Positions 6,534 through 10,912 of a DNA stretch of 10,912 nt are shown piece by piece. How positions within the stretch are numbered: position 1 is the stretch's first letter; each line of letters starts with the position of its first letter. Source of the DNA: Microcaldota archaeon (GTDB lineage Archaea > Micrarchaeota > Micrarchaeia > Anstonellales > Bilamarchaeaceae); NCBI GenBank assembly GCA_013425425.1, contig JACCLJ010000103.1:1-10912 (forward strand), given 5' to 3'. Made by a program: the position numbers and the translations under genes. The notes under the pieces are model-generated. The model had not been told where the DNA came from and ran no database searches. It saw nothing but the letters and a program-made list of their open reading frames with translations.

Positions 6534-7759
6534 ATCAATCTCTCCACACCAGCAAGATACCATTCGCCTCCAAGGGCGGTCGAGATTGCCCTCGCACCGG
6601 ATATGGTTATGATGGCTATCAGAATGAAGTCAAGATAGCCGACCAGCACGACGTTGTTGACATTCTGCAGGAAGGGCATTATGATGTCGAAAACCTTGCC
6701 CGGCCATCCGCTGCCTCCGAAACCCCCGGTGGTGCCGATTTCGATTTCCGCCCATGCTATCCATATGACGGACAGGATAAGCTGCACTAGCTTGACCACC
6801 AGCATTATTATCGGATAGACGACCTCGGATACGAGAGGATAGCACGCGGCAAAAAGGCCGGCTCCGACTATCGGGACCAAAAGCAGGGGGAGGCAGACAA
6901 GCGCGGCAAATCCATAATCGGTAAGCGTAAGTATGAAACGAAGCGGCTTTATGCCACAGAAGATGCTGCTTGCCTCCATGGCGAACGGATGCGCATCGAG
7001 CCTGCTGATATTATGTATGGTGACATCGGGGTACTCGATTAGCTTGTTGACCTCGCCCGCCAGTATTACGGAGAAGGGAAGAAGCACTATCGCAGCGAGA
7101 GCCACGGCGATGAGGGTATTGCCTGTTTTGCGGGTAAACGGGATGAGGCGCACTGCGAATGCAAGCGGAAGAATGATGCTGGGCACCGTGGCATCGAAAA
7201 ACATTATGAGAAGCCGCAGGCTTTCATAGATGAATATCACGTTGGTCAGGCCCTGCGTGGCCGAACCCAGGGCAGTAAGCATTATGGACACTCCTGAAAG
7301 CGGTGATGTCGAATACATCAGCGAAAAATACCATATGGGAATGGTCAGGTAAGGGGAATAGCTTGCGCCTATCCTTATCTTCGTTGCCGCCTTTATGACG
7401 TACTTGAAGGCGGTATCATATCCTCCGGTTTCGTTGTTTATCATGTTGTCTATTACGCTTACGGACGTGCCGATGTAATCCTCCTGGCCCGTAAGGGCGG
7501 AGCTGACACCGCGGGAGGTCACGAAAAGGCTGTAGATTATAAGGACGAGGAGCACGCCGGCGACAAGCTCCCTGAGCTCGCTCTTTGTCCATGCTGCCAT
7601 CGTCGGGCTTGAAAGCATGCCCGAGAACGCGAACATTATGGCAAGAAAGATTGCGACGACTAGCGCAATTGCGGGTACGATGGGCATGAGGTCAAGGGGC
7701 GCGGCAGATGCGATGCCGAAAAGCAGTAAAATTGTGAGTGCAACCTGCATTAAGCGCAT
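6530..7759 (-). CDS. polytopic membrane protein with signal peptide, paralogue 1 of 6 (409 aa), first gene of the operon
   Basis: The promoter-proximal paralogue. It has a signal peptide (Arg2, hydrophobic core, likely cleavage after A-S-A at about 19) and hydrophobic segments at about 25-48, 65-82, 135-165, 170-200, 213-235, 278-300, 302-335 and 372-393. The N-terminal element is at 52-65 with Glu61. The signature has Pro198, Arg204, Arg210, Gly213 and Pro228. The C-terminal element is G-G-E at 397-399. Compared with its paralogues it gains an extra hydrophobic block at about 276-340, followed by a Gly-rich loop (343-355). The ATG at 7759 lies about 26 nt from the centre of the TATA-like box at 7781-7788 and has no clear ribosome binding site, which suggests a leaderless mRNA. 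An in-frame ATG at 7750 is a less likely start. The stop overlaps the next start (ATGA). Function is unknown. Confidence 0.93.
   Translation of the reverse strand: MRLMQVALTILLLFGIASAAPLDLMPIVPAIALVVAIFLAIMFAFSGMLSSPTMAAWTKSELRELVAGVLLVLIIYSLFVTSRGVSSALTGQEDYIGTSVSVIDNMINNETGGYDTAFKYVIKAATKIRIGASYSPYLTIPIWYFSLMYSTSPLSGVSIMLTALGSATQGLTNVIFIYESLRLLIMFFDATVPSIILPLAFAVRLIPFTRKTGNTLIAVALAAIVLLPFSVILAGEVNKLIEYPDVTIHNISRLDAHPFAMEASSIFCGIKPLRFILTLTDYGFAALVCLPLLLVPIVGAGLFAACYPLVSEVVYPIIMLVVKLVQLILSVIWIAWAEIEIGTTGGFGGSGWPGKVFDIIMPFLQNVNNVVLVGYLDFILIAIITISGARAISTALGGEWYLAGVERLI
6542..6545 (-). promoter_or_regulatory. ribosome binding site GGAG deciding the start at 6533
   Basis: GGAG lies 8 nt before ATG 6533, exactly the register expected from the GGTGATC site at 5580-5574. 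The alternative ATG at 6563 does not fit the coupled-start pattern of this operon. Confidence 0.7.
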
Positions 7760-7810
7760 ACCCTAATTTGGAGTAACATATTTATAAATTTACTAAAGGA
7801 AAAGGAATCC
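7760..7810. promoter_or_regulatory. shared divergent promoter region
   Basis: The only non-coding stretch in the window, 51 bp and AT-rich. It contains the self-complementary octamer TTTATAAA at 7781-7788. The octamer centre is about 26 nt from the plus-strand ATG (7811) and about 26 nt from the minus-strand ATG (7759). That matches the usual distance from archaeal TATA box to transcription start, so both transcripts could begin at or next to their start codons. AGTAA (7772-7776) and TTACT (7790-7794) flank the box as a near-symmetrical inverted pair and could serve as BRE-like elements for the two directions. Purine-rich sequence at 7795-7807 before the plus-strand ATG could be a weak ribosome binding site if a short leader exists. 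Confidence 0.7.
7781..7788. promoter_or_regulatory. palindromic archaeal TATA box (TTTATAAA)
   Basis: A perfect 8-bp palindrome matching the archaeal TATA consensus (TTTATAWA). It can bind TBP in either orientation, so direction would be set by BRE sequence on each side. No second TATA-like element is visible in the 51-bp gap. Confidence 0.7.
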
Positions 7811-10800
7811 ATGAACACCAGGGCGATATTGGCTTGTCTGCTGTTGATTTTAGCTTCTTTTGTCGCTTATGCCGCTGACGGAGAGACTTGCATAATATGC
7901 GAACTGATAAAAGACAGCCCGCAATCGAATATCCTTCCCACGATGGACGAAGCGAACCACGTGATAAGCGTTTATCTCTATTATGAAAACTTCAGCAATG
8001 CCCCGCCCAGGACTCCCATCGATAAAACCATGCTGTTCGTATATGTGGTTCCCGGAGAGGGAGAAAAGGAACTGCTGAGGATGTATACCGATGAGAACGG
8101 CCGGGCATCGTTCGATTTCTCGGAATATGCGGCGATTGCAGAGGCGGACCAGATAGCATACACTTTCAAGGTGGTGTACTGCCCGTTCTGCCACTCCGAA
8201 GACCCCGGATATCCGTGCGGGTTTGATGAATGCATAGCGAATGCGGCAATCGAGATACCCCCGACCATAGCGGAACCTTCGGATGTGCCGCTTGCACATG
8301 GAGTGACGGCATTGTCAGATGGCGAACTGAACCGCCAGCCGTTCCTGCCGACTTCGGTCAGCATAACACATAGCCCGCCTCCTCCTCCGAAGGATGTCAC
8401 TCCTGCTTTCTGCCTTCCGCTCATACTCATATTCGCGCTGCTTGGAGGCGCGCTTTATTATACGGGACGGAACCCGTTTGCCGCATTCTCGCTCGGCTCT
8501 CCGCGCGTGGGCAAGCACATAAGATATACGCCGACTGGACGCGGAGTGAGCATAAGCGTGAGGCAAGTCGCGTCGAGCATTTCGAGCGCAAAAAGTGAGG
8601 TAAAACAGATAAAGACTGCGAGGGCGGAAGCGAAAGCGGCAGGCAAGACAGGAAAGGAAGTTGCAAAGGCAGGCTGGGCTGCGGGAGTAAAACCCTCAGG
8701 CTGGAAGCAGGCATTGACGCTAGGCGCCTACGGCATGATTAAGGGAGGCGGCGGTGCGATAAGGGGGAAAGGGGGCGAAATAATAGAGGCAGGAGGACAA
8801 AAGGGGCTCGTAGACGTGATAAGGGGGGCGAAGGGTGCAGCCAAAAAATCAAAAGAGGCATTTCAGACCCAGATGAAGTTTGTTACTTCGTCTGGAAGAC
8901 AAGAACTCGGTCTCGGAGGCGGCGTGGGGAAGGGCTATTGGAAAGGCGTCGGTGAAGCCCTGGTGAAGACGGGAGGGACCCTGCTTGGAAGCTCTTTCCT
9001 TTCACTGCTGGGCGGCGGAAAGCTCGCAGAGAAAATGATGAATTTCACCATAGACAAGGACAGGACGGCGCTCGCATCGTCACTGGTGGCAAAAGACATG
9101 GCGAAGGCGGATATGCAGAAACTTGGCAACAAACTTGAAAAGGCAATCAAAGCGGGGGAAGTCACTGAGATAAAAATCGATGGAAAAAGTTATTACCAGA
9201 TAGAAAAGACTTCAGGAAAAACCGAATTCAATGAAAAAACCAAAGAGATGGAGGTCAAAGGACCGGTAACGGTTACGACAATAAGAATCGACAAGGAAGC
9301 GCTTAAAAACGGCGAGCTTAGTGCAACGGAAACGGTTTCAAAAAAGGGTTATGTTGAGGAGAGAACGTACAGCGGAGGGTACAAGGACGGCAAAATCAGC
9401 GAGATAATGCTCTCGGGGATAACGTTCAAACAGGGAAGCGGCGGGCAGGCGGTTGCGGCAACTTACAAGATTGTCGCACCGGAGAAGATGCCCGGCGATT
9501 ACAAACTTAAGCTGATGGAAATCGCATACGGAGAGCAGCTGAAGGGAGGCACAAACGAGTATAAGGAAGCCCATGCGTTTGCGCATAAGTTTGAAAACAG
9601 GGGAGTATCGGCGGAAATACTTGCAAAAAACTTCGCCGGCACCCAGATGGGAAAAGAGGCGACTATAGCAGCCCTGACCAAAGACCTCGCAGGCGGACAA
9701 TACGGCGTTGACGCCGCAGCCGCTTCTGTGAACGAAGTGCTGAAGAATGCAGCCATGCACGCATATTACAAAACCGACAAGGGATTTGAGAAGAGGGTCG
9801 ATGCTCTCGATGACAGATTGGACAAAGAAAGCGAAGGTTTCCAGAAACGCAACAAAATCACCGATAATGCGATGGCGATGATAGTCAGCAGCCCGCCGTC
9901 CGCAGGTGCGACCAGTGATGAAATAAAGGGGCACTTCAATTACAAAGCCACAGAACGCATAGCGAGTGAAGGACAGGCGCTTATTCCACAGAAGGTCGAG
10001 AAACCCACCGAAGCGCAGACCGCCGGCGCAAACGAGCTGTTGAAACTGGGTGTCGAACTCGTGACGCTGAAAAAGGAGGAAGCAATGAGGAGGGTCGAAG
10101 AAAAGGTTGATACGCTGGGCCTGAGCGGCGAACAGAAGAAAGATGCATTAAAGGCTGCTGAAAAAGTATACAAGGATGCAAAGATGCTTGCAACGGAGAT
10201 GACCGGGGCCGCCGCGCAGGCATCCGCAAACTACTCAAAATACAGCTACACGATGGAGAAGGTTGCAGGAGAGGTTCTCAAGCAGGATTACAAAGCGGAA
10301 GTAGCCGGCCAGCTGGCTAAAGCGGTGGCTTATGCCGGAATCGGAGGCGGAGAGGACGGCATCGCAAAGGCGATGCTTGGCAGCGAGGGGGGGAAAGAAC
10401 TTGCAAAAACGCCCGAACAGAAGTTTCTCTTTAATATGATAAATGAAGGACCGTACAAAGAGCCCCAGCAACCCAAACCGCCGGATATGCCCGAATACGA
10501 AGGGGTGCGCAAACCGGAAGCACTCGAAGGACTAGACAAATGGTATGAGAAATTGAAGGTCGAGGAGCGCATAATTGTTGATGCCGAACTCGAAACAATG
10601 AAGGACAAAAACAAGGCCATCGAGCTGAAAGCGAGAATGACTGTCTTGGATACCGATATGGAGGTTTACAAAAATAAGATGGGCGGGTATCTGCAGGAAA
10701 GCATCGACTGGAATGCCAAGAAGAATGACTTATTTTACGGCGACAAACAGGGAACTGCTGCTGCCGCCACGATGGTTCTCACCTCTGCTATAGAGAAGGG

Positions 10801-10912
10801 CGTTGAGCTTCCCAAGGGTGTTTATGACGACGCCCGGGTTGCCATAGCAACGCGGGACCCGGAAAAATGGAAGGAAGCAGCAGCAGAAGCCGCGCCGGTT
10901 GTCGAAAAGGAA
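7811..10912 (+). CDS. large single-pass membrane protein with Cys-containing ectodomain and long predicted cytoplasmic region (C-terminus cut by window edge)
   Basis: Open without a stop for 1034 codons to the right edge. The domain order is: signal peptide 1-21 (cleavage after A-Y-A); ectodomain about 22-190 with two CxxC pairs (Cys27/30, Cys124/127) plus Cys136 and Cys141; a Pro-rich linker at 188-194; one transmembrane helix at about 198-217. The segment around 70-120, with D-E-N-G near 94-97, reads like a transthyretin or Ig-like beta-sandwich. The rest follows Arg/Lys residues and is probably cytoplasmic. A helical Lys/Ala stretch lies at 250-290 and a Gly-rich region at 300-405, with a short hydrophobic patch at 388-400. 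A beta-rich stretch (448-556) and charged helices likely to form coiled coils (about 655-690, 740-800, 905-960) follow. No Walker A or other catalytic motif was seen. Divergent transcription from a shared promoter region suggests that it acts with the minus-strand operon, perhaps as scaffold or receptor. I do not recognise the family. Confidence 0.92.
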   Translation, partial: MNTRAILACLLLILASFVAYAADGETCIICELIKDSPQSNILPTMDEANHVISVYLYYENFSNAPPRTPIDKTMLFVYVVPGEGEKELLRMYTDENGRASFDFSEYAAIAEADQIAYTFKVVYCPFCHSEDPGYPCGFDECIANAAIEIPPTIAEPSDVPLAHGVTALSDGELNRQPFLPTSVSITHSPPPPPKDVTPAFCLPLILIFALLGGALYYTGRNPFAAFSLGSPRVGKHIRYTPTGRGVSISVRQVASSISSAKSEVKQIKTARAEAKAAGKTGKEVAKAGWAAGVKPSGWKQALTLGAYGMIKGGGGAIRGKGGEIIEAGGQKGLVDVIRGAKGAAKKSKEAFQTQMKFVTSSGRQELGLGGGVGKGYWKGVGEALVKTGGTLLGSSFLSLLGGGKLAEKMMNFTIDKDRTALASSLVAKDMAKADMQKLGNKLEKAIKAGEVTEIKIDGKSYYQIEKTSGKTEFNEKTKEMEVKGPVTVTTIRIDKEALKNGELSATETVSKKGYVEERTYSGGYKDGKISEIMLSGITFKQGSGGQAVAATYKIVAPEKMPGDYKLKLMEIAYGEQLKGGTNEYKEAHAFAHKFENRGVSAEILAKNFAGTQMGKEATIAALTKDLAGGQYGVDAAAASVNEVLKNAAMHAYYKTDKGFEKRVDALDDRLDKESEGFQKRNKITDNAMAMIVSSPPSAGATSDEIKGHFNYKATERIASEGQALIPQKVEKPTEAQTAGANELLKLGVELVTLKKEEAMRRVEEKVDTLGLSGEQKKDALKAAEKVYKDAKMLATEMTGAAAQASANYSKYSYTMEKVAGEVLKQDYKAEVAGQLAKAVAYAGIGGGEDGIAKAMLGSEGGKELAKTPEQKFLFNMINEGPYKEPQQPKPPDMPEYEGVRKPEALEGLDKWYEKLKVEERIIVDAELETMKDKNKAIELKARMTVLDTDMEVYKNKMGGYLQESIDWNAKKNDLFYGDKQGTAAAATMVLTSAIEKGVELPKGVYDDARVAIATRDPEKWKEAAAEAAPVVEKE

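Larger units (their letters stand above)
434..7759 (-). repeat. array of six tandem divergent paralogous membrane-protein genes
   Basis: The six genes align without gaps over a 31-residue signature, [PA]-x5-R-x5-R-x2-G-x2-[LF]-[IM]-[AS]-x9-P, located at 7168-7076, 5888-5796, 4890-4798, 2946-2854, 1921-1829 and 847-755. All have a second hydrophobic segment directly preceded by an element with invariant Glu in the context [AST]-[KS]-[STD]-E. Five end with a helix followed by G-[GTE]-[ED]. Outside these elements the sequences have diverged beyond easy alignment, so the duplications are old and each copy is probably specialised. Confidence 0.85.

Noticed and set aside
6531..6563. Longer start (ATG 6563) for the second paralogue
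   Set aside because: It would overlap the preceding gene by 34 nt and put ten non-signal residues before a clear signal peptide. ATG 6533 has GGAG at the right spacing and an ATGA overlap.
434..7759. The operon as an archaellum or type IV pilus cluster
   Set aside because: No class III (pilin-type) signal peptide was seen, nor a secretion ATPase or a FlaJ/TadC-like protein. The six proteins have standard signal peptides or none.
7760..7810. A bacterial sigma-factor promoter
   Set aside because: There is no convincing -35/-10 pair. The lone TATA palindrome about 26 nt from both starts fits archaeal promoters better.
8621..8650. A G-K-T resembling a Walker A motif in the giant protein (residues 278-280)
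   Set aside because: The residue five before the Gly is Glu rather than Gly or Ala. The segment is a charged Ala/Lys helix, and no Walker B or P-loop fold pattern follows.
9338..9934. A 198-codon minus-strand open frame, with others at 7981-8430 and 7850-8299
   Set aside because: They lie inside the plus-strand 1034-codon open frame. No promoter, ribosome binding site or recognisable domain was seen.

Overview
The window looks like chromosomal DNA from an archaeon, probably an uncultured one; a DPANN-type lineage is a guess. The evidence is indirect. The only intergenic gap carries an archaeal TATA-like box (TTTATAAA) about 26 nt from both flanking start codons. The downstream genes have ribosome binding sites matching parts of GGAGGTGATC in an almost constant register. 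Ile ATA and Arg AGG codons are common on both coding strands, and proteins that look secreted carry N-X-S/T sequons. No rRNA, tRNA, CRISPR array, insertion sequence or integrase is visible.

Layout. Positions 7759 down to 1 (minus strand) form one tightly packed, probably single transcription unit of seven genes, in order 7759-6530, 6533-5568, 5571-3520, 3510-2539, 2539-1463, 1459-434, and a lipoprotein gene that starts at 434 and runs off the left edge. Every junction is an overlap of 1-4 nt or a gap of at most 9 nt. The first six genes encode polytopic membrane proteins that are divergent paralogues. All six share an ungapped signature, [PA]-x5-R-x5-R-x2-G-x2-[LF]-[IM]-[AS]-x9-P, just before and within a membrane segment. 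All six also have an N-terminal element with an invariant Glu, and five share a C-terminal G-[GTE]-[ED] element. The third gene has a roughly 330-residue extracytoplasmic insertion with 32 cysteines. The seventh gene product is a Cys-rich lipoprotein with many glycosylation sequons.

A 51-bp gap (7760-7810) separates this unit from a divergent plus-strand gene that stays open for at least 1034 codons to the right edge. Its product has a signal peptide, a small Cys-containing ectodomain, a Pro-rich linker, one transmembrane helix and more than 800 residues of Gly-rich and then charged helical sequence, predicted to be cytoplasmic.

Interpretation (inference): the layout suggests a multi-subunit envelope machine. 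It would have six homologous but specialised integral membrane subunits, a disulfide-stabilised and possibly glycosylated outer face, a surface lipoprotein, and a large divergently transcribed single-pass protein with a big cytoplasmic part. The Arg-rich helix-turn-helix signature loosely resembles the VirB6/TrbL family of type IV secretion channels. No ATPase, pilin or relaxase is in the window, so that link is unproven. I recognise none of these genes well enough to give a symbol.
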